64,000 nt of DNA, taken from NCBI RefSeq assembly GCF_029914245.1, contig NZ_JARYZI010000006.1, positions 1 through 64,000 on the forward strand, written 5' to 3'. A program made the position numbers and the translations under genes. Positions 44,082-52,814 of this stretch are shown here, piece by piece. Below the pieces are notes generated by a model. It was given only the letters and a program-made list of their open reading frames with translations. It did not search any database and was not told the origin of the DNA. The DNA is from Fusibacter bizertensis. Its GTDB lineage: Bacteria; Bacillota; Clostridia; Peptostreptococcales; Acidaminobacteraceae. Within the stretch, counting starts at the first letter, position 1, and each line of letters begins with the position of its first letter.

Positions 44082-44948
44082 ATGGATTGGCCAAAAATTA
44101 AAACCATCTTGATTATAGTTCTTGTTTTAACAAACCTTATGTTGGGATATACGTATATTCGTGAGCAGCAAAGATTTGAAGTTGAGCGTGAAAACAATCT
44201 TGACGATGTGCTGCAGCTGTATGAAGTCAAAGGGATTGGTGTTATACCTCAAAAGTTAAAATTTCCCAAATCAATCAAATCCGTAAATATAGAATATATG
44301 ACATTTGATCTATCATATGTTGCTTCTTTTTTAGGAAGTGACTATAGTTTTGATGGTAATTTTTTTGTAAGTGAAGATCACAGTTTATATCTTGACGATA
44401 CACATCTGTTATATGCAGATAAGGCGCATTATAATCGTGTCGTACAAGATGAGCTACCAAGTTTGGTACAATTTGACGTTGTTTCAGATGAAACAATGAG
44501 GTCAAACATGAAGATTGAGATTGATACTTTTTTAGAGCGCGTAAATTATGAGCTTGCTTATACAGATTATGAAGTTTTAAAATTAGGTGAATATACACTG
44601 GTTAAGCTTTATCAGAAACAAGATGAGATGTTATTTGCAGAGTCAAAAACACTTATATGGTTTTACAATGACGAAATTGTTGGTTTCAGAGGTGAGAATG
44701 ATGTGAAGATCACAGCGACTCCTGGAATTAAGTATGATATAATCTCTGTAGATAGAATCTTATACGGCCTACTTCCAAAATTAAAAAGTGGAAATGTTAT
44801 AAAAAACATTTCATTAATCTATAAGTTGAATGATGAAAGTCTTTTAGTTTCAGATTTAATTTTAGGAGAAGCATTACCATATTATCAAATTACTTTAAGT
44901 GATGGAGAAAAATTTCATCTAAGAGCCGTTAACGAAATTATGAATTAG
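44082..44948 (+). CDS. yycI: WalK regulatory protein YycI
   Basis: 288 residues: a membrane helix near the N-terminus (MDWPKIKTILIIVLVLTNLMLGYTY; the DWxKxKTIxI start is typical of YycI) and an extracellular domain. Works with YycH on WalK. Start ATG 44082 follows AAAGAGG; a TTG-led frame at 44067 is less likely. Confidence 0.85.
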   Translation: MDWPKIKTILIIVLVLTNLMLGYTYIREQQRFEVERENNLDDVLQLYEVKGIGVIPQKLKFPKSIKSVNIEYMTFDLSYVASFLGSDYSFDGNFFVSEDHSLYLDDTHLLYADKAHYNRVVQDELPSLVQFDVVSDETMRSNMKIEIDTFLERVNYELAYTDYEVLKLGEYTLVKLYQKQDEMLFAESKTLIWFYNDEIVGFRGENDVKITATPGIKYDIISVDRILYGLLPKLKSGNVIKNISLIYKLNDESLLVSDLILGEALPYYQITLSDGEKFHLRAVNEIMN

Positions 44949-44960
44949 TTTGAGGAATTT

Positions 44961-45770
44961 ATGCCATTATCATTTTGTTCTTTAGCCAGTGGTAGTTCTG
45001 GCAATTGTCAGTTCATAGAATCTGAAAATACACGATTACTTGTAGATGCAGGTATGAGTGGTAAATATATTAAATTATCATTGGAAACGATAAATGTAAA
45101 AATCGAATCGATTGATGGAATATTATTGACTCATGAACACGCAGATCATATTAGTGGTCTGGGTGTTTTGATGCGTAAATTTAAAATTCCTGCCTACATT
45201 ACTTATAAGACCTGGGAAGCTGTTTCTAGTAAGATAGGAGAAGTTTCACCTGATTTGCTACATCTATATGAAACAATCGATGATATAGTTATAGGAGATA
45301 TACGCGTTAAAGGCACTAAAATCACGCATGATGCAGTTGATCCGCTTTGCTATACATTTACCCACGATGATTGTAAAATAGGTATAGCGACGGATTTAGG
45401 CGCGATTACTGATGATGTTATCGAGCAATTCAAGGATTGTGATCTTTTGATGATTGAATCCAATCATGATATTGAGATGCTAAAAGTAGGTCCTTATCCG
45501 ATGTATCTAAAAAGACGAATTTTAAGTGAGCTTGGACATTTGAGCAATGAAGATGCAGGCTATATTGCAAAAGAAATCGTAAGGTATGGCACTGCTAAGA
45601 ATATCTTGCTCGCCCATTTAAGTAAAGACAACAACTTTCCTGATTTAGCATTTGAGACTGTTAGAGGAATTCTTGAAGCTGATGATATTATCGTCGGTAC
45701 AGATGTGAATTTAGATTTAACCTATCGTGATAAAGTTGGAAAGCTATATAGAATTATCAAAGAGAGGTGA
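44961..45770 (+). CDS. walJ: MBL-fold metallohydrolase WalJ (YycJ)
   Basis: 269 residues, metallo-beta-lactamase fold. SLASGSSGNCQFIES, LLTHEHADHISGLGVL and IATDLGAI, with ESNHD and HLS later, form the dimetal site. WalJ is a nuclease-like protein linked to cell division and DNA replication/repair coordination in Bacillus and Streptococcus. Final gene of the conserved wal set; the serine hydrolase gene follows within a few bases and may be co-transcribed. Confidence 0.93.
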   Translation: MPLSFCSLASGSSGNCQFIESENTRLLVDAGMSGKYIKLSLETINVKIESIDGILLTHEHADHISGLGVLMRKFKIPAYITYKTWEAVSSKIGEVSPDLLHLYETIDDIVIGDIRVKGTKITHDAVDPLCYTFTHDDCKIGIATDLGAITDDVIEQFKDCDLLMIESNHDIEMLKVGPYPMYLKRRILSELGHLSNEDAGYIAKEIVRYGTAKNILLAHLSKDNNFPDLAFETVRGILEADDIIVGTDVNLDLTYRDKVGKLYRIIKER

Positions 45771-45776
45771 TTGACT

Positions 45777-47588
45777 ATGAAAAAATGGATTAAAATAGTA
45801 CTACTGCTTTTAGCTTTCATAGTTTCAATACCATCTTTTGCAGAGGTAGATGTTGATGAACTAGCTCACAGAATCAATGTTGAAATGGTGAATCACAATG
45901 TACCAGGTGCAATGGTAACTATCGTAAAGGACGGAAAGCTATATTATAAAAATGCATTTGGTGAAGCTAATATATATTCGAAAATACCGATGAATACTGA
46001 AATGACAATTGTTCAAACGGGTTCTATCTCTAAAGTATTAACCACTTATGCACTTTTGACGCTATTAGAAGAAAAAGGAATAGATGTAAATGCTTCAATA
46101 ATGCCTTATCTACCTGATTACCTTAAGAGCAATAAGTATATCTCAACATTAACGTTTAAAAATTTATTAACCCATACGACGGGCCTTGCGATGTTGAAGG
46201 CAGATTCAGCAACACTAGAAGACCCGATAAAAAGTATCAGTTTAAACTTTGGTGAACAAGCAGAATCTTTTTTTGATAAATATAAGCTTAAGCCCATTAT
46301 TGAAAAAGATAATTATACGATTTTTTCAAATGTAGGTTATATTTTATCTGGTGTTTTACTCGAGTCAATATCGGGTGAGAGATATGAGTATTACATGGCT
46401 AAAAATGTGCTCGAAACGCTCAAAATGAATTTTTCTAGTGATATTTTACTTAATAAAACTATAGAAGGTACAACCCTTATGCAAGGGTATTCTGTGTATG
46501 GCGGAAAAAGAACGCCAACTTCTCCTTTTAAAACTAAATTTTTGGCTTCCGATGACTTTTTAACGACAACAGATGACATGACACAATTGATGAAGTTTTT
46601 GACATCTAAAAATTTACCTAAAGACATATATGATGCTATGTTTACAAGGCAAGTTGCCAATAATGCGCTTGTTTCAGGGAGAAGTTTTGGGTTTACAGTC
46701 GTACATTATGGAGATTATGATGCTTATATCCATGATGGGGGCATACCAGGTTCCAATTCAAGATTGTTGTTTATACCTGAACTGAAATTAGGACTTTTTA
46801 TAACTTATAATTCAAATGATCTACAGGCAAGAGAAAGTATTACAAATGCTGTCTTAAGTAATATAATTGAAGATTTGGATCAAAAAGATACTTTTCAACC
46901 GTTCATAATTGATGATTTATCCAAGTTTGAAGGCGCGTATTCACCAATTAATGCATCTGATGAAACTTTGGAAAAATTGACAAGAATAATTCATCAAATA
47001 CGAATTAGCAATAATACAGGTGGATTAAAAATATCGGGAGATAATTATGTCCCTATTAGTGATACAGTATTTTATAGTGAAGCAACTGACAACTATGCTG
47101 AATTTAAAACAGATCCAAATGGTCAATTAGAGTACTTGATAATTGGAAATACAATTTATGTGAGGACACCTTTTTTCCAAAGCGTAATTTTAGAAGCAGC
47201 GCTACTTGTGCTAATGGGTATCTGTAATTTGATTGCACTACTATTGCTACTTTTTAGATGGAACAATATGAAAGTGAATAGGATTCATGATACACCTAGG
47301 ATGGTATTGTTACTTCATAGTCTTTCGATTACAGGAGTACTTGTGTTTATCTTTATTATTTCAACTTCATATGATATTTGGGATATAATCTATGGGATTA
47401 ACACAGCCGTAAAAGGGACTAGACTTTTTGGTATATTAACGTTACTTTTGTCAGTACCAACTTTATTAATGATCAATAGAGCAAAACAAGATTACAGATG
47501 GTCAAACTTTATGATCAGTGTATATCAATTGCAGTTGATTCTTGGTGTATTTTTAGTAATCTGGATGTTTATATATCATTTAATTTAG
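45777..47588 (+). CDS. Serine beta-lactamase-like hydrolase with C-terminal membrane helices
   Basis: 603 residues. Signal peptide, then a class C beta-lactamase/PBP4*-type domain: SxxK in VQTGSISKVLTTYALL, YxN-like IFSNVGYILSGVLL, and an H-D-GG box IHDGGIPGSNSRL. From about residue 465 there are about four membrane helices (LEAALLVLMGICNLIALLLLL, HSLSITGVLVFIFIIS and others). Possibly a D,D-peptidase or esterase acting on the wall. Start ATG 45777 with AGAGGTGA. Six bases after walJ. Confidence 0.85.
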   Translation: MKKWIKIVLLLLAFIVSIPSFAEVDVDELAHRINVEMVNHNVPGAMVTIVKDGKLYYKNAFGEANIYSKIPMNTEMTIVQTGSISKVLTTYALLTLLEEKGIDVNASIMPYLPDYLKSNKYISTLTFKNLLTHTTGLAMLKADSATLEDPIKSISLNFGEQAESFFDKYKLKPIIEKDNYTIFSNVGYILSGVLLESISGERYEYYMAKNVLETLKMNFSSDILLNKTIEGTTLMQGYSVYGGKRTPTSPFKTKFLASDDFLTTTDDMTQLMKFLTSKNLPKDIYDAMFTRQVANNALVSGRSFGFTVVHYGDYDAYIHDGGIPGSNSRLLFIPELKLGLFITYNSNDLQARESITNAVLSNIIEDLDQKDTFQPFIIDDLSKFEGAYSPINASDETLEKLTRIIHQIRISNNTGGLKISGDNYVPISDTVFYSEATDNYAEFKTDPNGQLEYLIIGNTIYVRTPFFQSVILEAALLVLMGICNLIALLLLLFRWNNMKVNRIHDTPRMVLLLHSLSITGVLVFIFIISTSYDIWDIIYGINTAVKGTRLFGILTLLLSVPTLLMINRAKQDYRWSNFMISVYQLQLILGVFLVIWMFIYHLI

Positions 47589-47592
47589 GACT

Positions 47593-47728
47593 TTATCCAT
47601 TTTCTGTGGATAACCTGTGCATAAGTCCTGAGATATCCACATTTTATCCAAAATCAATTATGAAAAGCATTGTGAAAATTGCTTAAAAGCTTTGATTTTA
47701 CTGAAAAATGTTATACACAGTATTGTGT
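47593..47728 (+). promoter_or_regulatory. Cluster of DnaA boxes
   Basis: In the 189-bp gap after the serine hydrolase gene: TTATCCATT (47593-47601), TGTGGATAA (47605-47613, exact reverse box), TGTGCATAA (47616-47624), ATATCCACA (47633-47641), TTATCCAAA (47644-47652) and TTATACACA (47711-47719), plus TGTGTATAC (47725). Three match TTWTNCACA on one strand or the other. Spacings of 11 bases between some neighbours are as seen in origins. AT-rich sequence follows. dnaA itself is not in the window. Confidence 0.6.
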
Positions 47729-47777
47729 ATACAATATAAGGTAGGTCTAGAGAATTATCATAATAGGAGGAACGATA

Positions 47778-49055
47778 ATGGGACTTAAAAAATATGAAGG
47801 ATTAATTATTGATACTCATAATGACACAATGATGAAGGCAGTTGATCCAGTTACTCAAGTTCCTTGTATTGATATTGGTCAAGATACAAATTTTAATATT
47901 GATTTGACGAAGATGGAAAAAGGGAATGTCAACATCGCATACTTTGCTGCTTTTACAGAGGACTATGGAGACGTTGAAACCAATAACCACAGAATCCTCG
48001 CTTCTATAAATGCACTTTTTCATGTTGAAAAAATGAATCCAGGTCGATTTGCCGTAGCAAAAAGTTTTTCACAAATGATGCATGATATAACTTTGGGGAA
48101 AAGAATTGGTGTTGCCACTATAGAAGGTGCCTATTCTATTAATGCTGCTAATATGGCTGGTTTGATGAAGCAATATGCTGATCTACATGTAAAAGCGATT
48201 GCACCTGTCTGGAATCATTCTAATTTACTAGGTGAAGGTACTTATAGTAAATTTGTGGATGAAACAGACTCAAGTAATGGTTTAACCACACTTGGTGAGG
48301 CATTTGTTAAAACTATGAGTGAACTGAATATGATGGTTGATGTATCACATATGAATGAAGCGACATTTTGGGATGTTGTTAAACATACTAAAAGGCCGAT
48401 TATCGCAAGTCATTCTGGTGCCTCGGGAATTAAATCACATCTTCGTAATTTAAAGGACGACCAGCTTTTAGCAATAAGAAATACGGGTGGTGTGGTTAAT
48501 GTTGTGTTCTGTCGTTATTTTTTAGGGGATGAATTTGCTGATCTCTCCGTGCTAATTGATCACATTGAATATATAGCGGCACTAATCGGGGATGAACATG
48601 TTGGTTTAGGTTCAGATTTTGATGGTGCGACTATGCCTGTTAAACTTGAAGATATCTCAAGAGTACCTGAAATCATAACAGGTCTAAGGGAAAGAAATTT
48701 TAGTGAAAATGCGATAGCAAATATTATGGGTAATAATAATTTGAGGTTGCTTAAGTCTTTTGATACACAAGACCAAAATAGAAAAAGATTAGAGCTGTTA
48801 ACAGTACCAGTGATTTTAAGCAATGCACAAACCATCGAATGGTCCTTGGATTCGGATATGGTGGGAATTATTACTGAAAGCATAACCTTTCTTTGGGATG
48901 GGATTTTATTGAAATGCCACTACAATGATTTGGATAAAAAAATAGTTGCACAGAGCAACTTCATAATTAAACAAAGATACCATGTAGCAACGATAGAATT
49001 TAAAGATCAAGAAAATAATATTTATTTTTGTACATCTATATCTGAACTTAAGTAA
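47778..49055 (+). CDS. Membrane dipeptidase, M19 family
   Basis: 425 residues. The first about 330 form the TIM-barrel renal-dipeptidase domain: IIDTHNDTMMKAV, GVATIEGAYSINA, VSHMNEATFWDVV, IIASHSGASGI and GLGSDFDGATMP give the zinc site. A further about 80-residue C-terminal extension (from DTQDQNRKRLEL) carries no motif known to me. No signal peptide, so probably cytosolic. SD TAGGAGGAA. The end overlaps the convergent DUF1836 gene by 34 bases. Confidence 0.9.
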   Translation: MGLKKYEGLIIDTHNDTMMKAVDPVTQVPCIDIGQDTNFNIDLTKMEKGNVNIAYFAAFTEDYGDVETNNHRILASINALFHVEKMNPGRFAVAKSFSQMMHDITLGKRIGVATIEGAYSINAANMAGLMKQYADLHVKAIAPVWNHSNLLGEGTYSKFVDETDSSNGLTTLGEAFVKTMSELNMMVDVSHMNEATFWDVVKHTKRPIIASHSGASGIKSHLRNLKDDQLLAIRNTGGVVNVVFCRYFLGDEFADLSVLIDHIEYIAALIGDEHVGLGSDFDGATMPVKLEDISRVPEIITGLRERNFSENAIANIMGNNNLRLLKSFDTQDQNRKRLELLTVPVILSNAQTIEWSLDSDMVGIITESITFLWDGILLKCHYNDLDKKIVAQSNFIIKQRYHVATIEFKDQENNIYFCTSISELK

Positions 49056-49525
49056 TCAATCAGCTGCTCAGCCAGCTGTTTTTTTATGCTGATTTCTGCT
49101 GAAAGATGAGTTAGCATTTCCTTAGCACTCTCTTTAGTAAGTGATTTGGGAATGACTTCGAGTAAGGATTCTCTAATTGCACCTTGGATTTTAATGAAGC
49201 TTTCATAATACTCAGGATCATTCTTAATAGCATTAAGTATAATTGTTGTATCGGGTATTGAAAATGCACGCTTTAAATGATAAACAAGTACTAAATCACA
49301 TATTGTTTCATGAGAATACTTTTTTTTATCAGGTGCATTAATTAAGTTTGATTTTACGTAATTGTTAACCATCGTTTTTGTAAAGACAGCATCTTCATTT
49401 TGACGCTTTAAATCTCCAAGGGTGTGATCAAAGTATTCTAAAAGTTGATCCATATACAGGTTAATATTGGGTATTTGAGTCCCTATTGGATTTTTAAATG
49501 AAATAAGTGAATCAATTGTTTTCAT
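49022..49525 (-). CDS. DUF1836-domain protein
   Basis: 167 residues. The TKTMVNNYVKSNLINAPDKKKYSHETI segment with the following helices is the DUF1836 signature, with a MerR-like helix. Function unknown. Start supported by AAGGAGATC. The 3' end overlaps the dipeptidase gene on the other strand. Confidence 0.85.
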   Translation of the reverse strand: MKTIDSLISFKNPIGTQIPNINLYMDQLLEYFDHTLGDLKRQNEDAVFTKTMVNNYVKSNLINAPDKKKYSHETICDLVLVYHLKRAFSIPDTTIILNAIKNDPEYYESFIKIQGAIRESLLEVIPKSLTKESAKEMLTHLSAEISIKKQLAEQLIDYLSSDIDVQK

Positions 49526-49689
49526 AAGATCTCCTTATATTTTTATCTAATTATATCATTTTATAAAGTTTTTATAAAGAGGTATTGAAATGATTCGAAT
49601 CAAGTGATATCATGTAGATACAACGATAAGTGGTATTTAATACTATGTCAAATAAATTGTGTATCTTAGATAACTTTAAGGAGAAAAAT

Positions 49690-50325
49690 ATGAGAGAACC
49701 TATCAATACAATAACCCATTTCATCGGTGTTTTTCTTGCGCTAATAGGACTTGGTGTCATGATTACAAATTCGATAATTAAAAATAATATGAACTATTTA
49801 GTCGGTGGTATAATTTTTGGAGTTAGTATGATTATGCTGTACAGTGCATCAACTATTTATCATTGGTATGTGGGTAAAGACTCTAAAATACTAAAGTTAA
49901 GAAAACTAGATCATGCCATGATATTTGTCTTAATTGCCGGGACCTATACACCTATATGCTTGACGGCTTTAAAAGGGACTCTAGGATATGTATTACTTAT
50001 ACTTGTTTGGGCGCTTGCAATTATTGGTACAATATCTAAAGTGATGTTCATCAACATGCCAAGGTGGCTATCAGCAGGGATGTATTTGTTTCTAGGTTGG
50101 TTAAGTATATTTTTTATAGTGCCTTTATTCAAAGCCTTACCGACAGGTGGATTTGTATGGTTGGTTACGGGAGGTATTCTATATACTATTGGATCAGTAT
50201 TTTATGCTTTTAAACCTAAACTCAATATAGCTGGATTTGGATTTCACGAGATTTTCCATCTATTTATTTTGGCAGGTAGTTCGGCGCATTTTATACTTGT
50301 AAACCAATATATATTTAATATGTAG
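49690..50325 (+). CDS. Hemolysin III family (PAQR-like) membrane protein
   Basis: 211 residues, seven membrane helices. It begins MREPINTITHFIGVFLALIG; HAMIFVLIAGTYTP and FHEIFHLFILAGSSAHF hold the metal-binding histidines of the PAQR/HlyIII family. The cellular role is unknown. Start ATG 49690 after AAGGAGA; an upstream frame from 49630 is rejected. Confidence 0.9.
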   Translation: MREPINTITHFIGVFLALIGLGVMITNSIIKNNMNYLVGGIIFGVSMIMLYSASTIYHWYVGKDSKILKLRKLDHAMIFVLIAGTYTPICLTALKGTLGYVLLILVWALAIIGTISKVMFINMPRWLSAGMYLFLGWLSIFFIVPLFKALPTGGFVWLVTGGILYTIGSVFYAFKPKLNIAGFGFHEIFHLFILAGSSAHFILVNQYIFNM

Positions 50326-50353
50326 TCAATCTGAGTTATTAGTGGAATTGAGG

Positions 50354-50396
50354 AAAGCACTTTGGCATACTGTAAAAGGTATGCCAGGGTGCTTTA
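50354..50396 (+). terminator. Inverted repeat after hemolysin III gene
   Basis: AAAGCA...TGGCATAC/GTATGCCA...TGCTTT; a 17-bp stem that includes a C-G and two T-G pairs, but no real T-run follows (AATTG). A terminator is possible but weak. Confidence 0.5.
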
Positions 50397-50500
50397 ATTG
50401 TATGTAAAATATAAAATGAAATAGTATAATTGGCATGAAAATTGCGTGCAATTTATTTGTAATACATCGTGCAATTTTTATAGAATTCATAATTTTTGCG

Positions 50501-50509
50501 TGATATAAT
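50501..50509 (+). promoter_or_regulatory. Extended -10 promoter of the CHAD gene
   Basis: TGATATAAT, about 33 bases before the preferred GTG start. The region just upstream also repeats GTGCAATTT (as part of GCGTGCAATTT near 50444-50454 and CGTGCAATTTT near 50469-50479). Confidence 0.5.
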
Positions 50510-50541
50510 TGTTAAAACTCTTAAGTAGAATGGAGGTCGCT

Positions 50542-51327
50542 GTGGTTGAAGATAGAAAAGTAACAATGATAATGGAGAAGCATCTTGAGGCCATAGACTT
50601 AGCTTTGAATAGTATGGTCAGTGCGCAATATGATCATGAGAGTATTCATATGTTCAGAGAAAGCATTCGACAGTTTAGAGCATTGATGTATTTTTTTATG
50701 CCTAATATTAGGCCAAGTGATTATAGAAAGATTGAGCAAATCTCAAAAAAATATTTCATGATGACATCACTAATTAGAGAAATCGATGTATTTGAAATTG
50801 GCTATAAAGAGAATATGAATGAAGCAGCACTTGAAAAGTTAAAAGAAATAAAAGAGCCTTTAATGATAAATCTAATTAATGATTTAAATGAAACAAATGC
50901 TTTTAAATTTCAACAATTAAAAATCGTGATAAAGCCATTTCAAGAAAGTGAAAAAAAGGGAAATTGCTTGATGAAAAGACAATGTGATTTATTGCGTGTT
51001 TTTATCAACAGAGAAGAAGAACAATTTGGTGAAGAAAAATATATACATGCGAAGCGAATGTTGGCAAAAAAATTAATATACATTCATAATATACTTTTAC
51101 CAAATGACCCTAAATTAGAGATGATCAACAAAGAGCTTGATTTGTTTCAAATCATGGCCAAACAAGTTCACGATGCATGCGTTAATCTTAGATTTATTGG
51201 ACATTATCAATTTGATGATCAAGAGTTAGTAACGAAAATCGTACATGATCATGCACTATTTACAGCTCAAGCAGCAGATCAATACAACACCACGTGTAAT
51301 GTAATTGAACAATTTTTAGAAAAATAA
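50542..51327 (+). CDS. CHAD-domain protein
   Basis: 261 residues. ESIHMFRESIRQFRALMYFF, TSLIREIDVFEIG and repeated conserved His/Arg (HAKRMLAKKLIYIHNILLP) are CHAD features; CHAD domains bind polyphosphate. No CYTH domain is attached. Preferred start GTG 50542, five bases after GGAGG; ATG 50530 (which contains that SD) is an alternative. A bidirectional terminator follows. Confidence 0.82.
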   Translation: MVEDRKVTMIMEKHLEAIDLALNSMVSAQYDHESIHMFRESIRQFRALMYFFMPNIRPSDYRKIEQISKKYFMMTSLIREIDVFEIGYKENMNEAALEKLKEIKEPLMINLINDLNETNAFKFQQLKIVIKPFQESEKKGNCLMKRQCDLLRVFINREEEQFGEEKYIHAKRMLAKKLIYIHNILLPNDPKLEMINKELDLFQIMAKQVHDACVNLRFIGHYQFDDQELVTKIVHDHALFTAQAADQYNTTCNVIEQFLEK

Positions 51328-51355
51328 AAGCGCCTTATAGGCGCTTATTATTTTT
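51328..51355. terminator. Bidirectional terminator between CHAD and spore-protein genes
   Basis: AAGCGCCT/AGGCGCTT, 8-bp stem with a TAT loop, A-rich before and TATTATTTTT after. Convergent genes. Confidence 0.8.
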
Positions 51356-51506
51356 CGTTTTCATCTACCCACTCTTTGGCATTTTCAACAGCTGCCTCTG
51401 ATGGTAAATTAATATGTGTGTCTTTTTCATATTTTTTTGCATCAGCCCAAGCTTCAGTTTGACTAGAACCTAGCTTCGCTTTGTCTTTTTCTAAATTAGC
51501 TTTCAT
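51348..51506 (-). CDS. Small DUF3787-type spore protein
   Basis: 52 residues: KAKLGSSQTEAWADAKKY and LPSEAAVENAKEWVDENEK match the short DUF3787 family, annotated in Clostridioides as a spore protein. Charged and soluble. Start ATG 51506 with AAAGGAGG (the frame could extend to 51551 but without an SD). It supports an endospore-forming host. Confidence 0.8.
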   Translation of the reverse strand: MKANLEKDKAKLGSSQTEAWADAKKYEKDTHINLPSEAAVENAKEWVDENEK

Positions 51507-51657
51507 ATAATCCTCCTTTGATGTACTGTTAATAAAAATATACCCAAACATTTTTGGTTTAAACGAGAATCTTTATCATCTATAATGCCATCTATTTTAA
51601 CCCCAAAAATATGTTATACTATGTTTATATGACTGATTTTTGGACAAGGAATAAAAT

Positions 51658-52140
51658 ATGACTTTTTTGACTGAACTACTTAAGATATTATCAGCAGAAT
51701 TTAAAACAGCTTTTATAGCAGCTTTACCAGTTATAGAATTAAGGGGCGCTATTCCATTTGGTATTTCATTTGGTTTATCGCCATTTCATGCTTTTGTTGT
51801 TAGTTTTATTGGTAGCATGATACCTGTACCGATACTTTTACTTGGTATTAGACCCGTATTTAGATTTATTAGCCAACTTCCAAAGCTTAAGAGATTTGTT
51901 GACCATATTAGTGTAAAAAGTATTAGAAAAAGTACTAATATTAAGAAATATGGGTTTTGGGGGTTATTGATATTTGTTGCGATACCACTTCCAGGTACTG
52001 GTGTATGGAGTGGCACCCTTGCAGCAGTTTTGCTTGATATTCGATTTAAAATAGCTTTTCCTGCTATTTTAATTGGGAATTTTATAGCAGGTATACTTAT
52101 AATGACTTTAAGTAATGGTATTTTAAATGTATTTATGTAA
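51658..52140 (+). CDS. Small multidrug-export-like membrane protein (PF06695)
   Basis: 160 residues, about four membrane helices. VIELRGAIPFGISFGLSP and AIPLPGTGVWSGTLAAVLLDI are family signatures (COG2426). True substrate unknown; the family name is only nominal. Followed by the GntR-RCK_C gene 20 bases later. Confidence 0.85.
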   Translation: MTFLTELLKILSAEFKTAFIAALPVIELRGAIPFGISFGLSPFHAFVVSFIGSMIPVPILLLGIRPVFRFISQLPKLKRFVDHISVKSIRKSTNIKKYGFWGLLIFVAIPLPGTGVWSGTLAAVLLDIRFKIAFPAILIGNFIAGILIMTLSNGILNVFM

Positions 52141-52160
52141 AAGAGGGGAAGGCAATTAAC

Positions 52161-52814
52161 GTGGTAAAGCAAGATACGTATGATTCGGGAAGTAAAGCAG
52201 CGCGTTATGAACGCATTGCACTAGATATTGCTTATAGCATACTCAATGAAGAGTGGAAAATAGGCGAGATGATCAAGGGAAGGTCTACACTATCGGGTAA
52301 ATATAGCGTGTCACCTGAAACGATAAGAAGGGCACTTAAATTACTTGAAGAACTAAACGTTGTAGAAGTGGTTGAAAAAAAGGGGATTTTAATAAAATCC
52401 AGAACGGCAGCGGATGCATTTATAAAAGAAAATCATTCTAAAGATCGCGTCCTTTCCATGAGAGAAGACATTGCAAAAATGATACAAGAAAAAAGAGCAA
52501 TAGAAGATACCATGATTGAAACACTGGATACTTTAATTGAACAAGCACTTATTATGAAACATGTAGGAATTATACATCCCTTGGAATTTAAAGTAACTGA
52601 ATCCAGTTATCTAATTGGTAAGTCAATTGGTGAAGTGAAGTTTTGGGAACATACTGGCGCTACTATAATTGGTATAAATAGGACGGGACAGTTGCTCCTA
52701 TCTCCAGGACCTAAGTTGGTTTTTTTTGCTGGAGATATAGTGTTTTACGTCGGAAATGCTACTGAAAACAGTGAAAGAGTAGAAAAATATGTCAATAAGA
52801 AGGTTGGGGAATGA
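52161..52814 (+). CDS. GntR winged-helix regulator with RCK_C (TrkA_C) domain, BusR-like
   Basis: 217 residues. GntR wHTH at about 10-75 (YERIALDIAYSILNEEWKIG, GKYSVSPETIRRALKLLEEL), a helical linker (about 90-125), and an RCK_C/TrkA_C domain at about 130-215 (KVTESSYLIGKSIGEVKFWEHTG through FFAGDIVFYVG). This domain pair is that of BusR, which binds c-di-AMP and represses osmolyte uptake in Lactococcus and Streptococcus. Start GTG. Its stop overlaps lytS by 4 bases, so it is likely co-translated with the kinase. Confidence 0.85.
   Translation: MVKQDTYDSGSKAARYERIALDIAYSILNEEWKIGEMIKGRSTLSGKYSVSPETIRRALKLLEELNVVEVVEKKGILIKSRTAADAFIKENHSKDRVLSMREDIAKMIQEKRAIEDTMIETLDTLIEQALIMKHVGIIHPLEFKVTESSYLIGKSIGEVKFWEHTGATIIGINRTGQLLLSPGPKLVFFAGDIVFYVGNATENSERVEKYVNKKVGE

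Noticed and set aside
44275-44598. 107-codon minus-strand frame
   Set aside because: Shadow of yycI.
47498-47686. 62-codon plus-strand frame over the DnaA-box cluster
   Set aside because: Overlaps the end of the serine hydrolase gene and the box cluster; no SD and no coding features.
48560-48883. 107-codon minus-strand frame
   Set aside because: Shadow of the M19 dipeptidase gene.
51786-52172. 128-codon minus-strand frame
   Set aside because: Shadow of the small membrane exporter gene.
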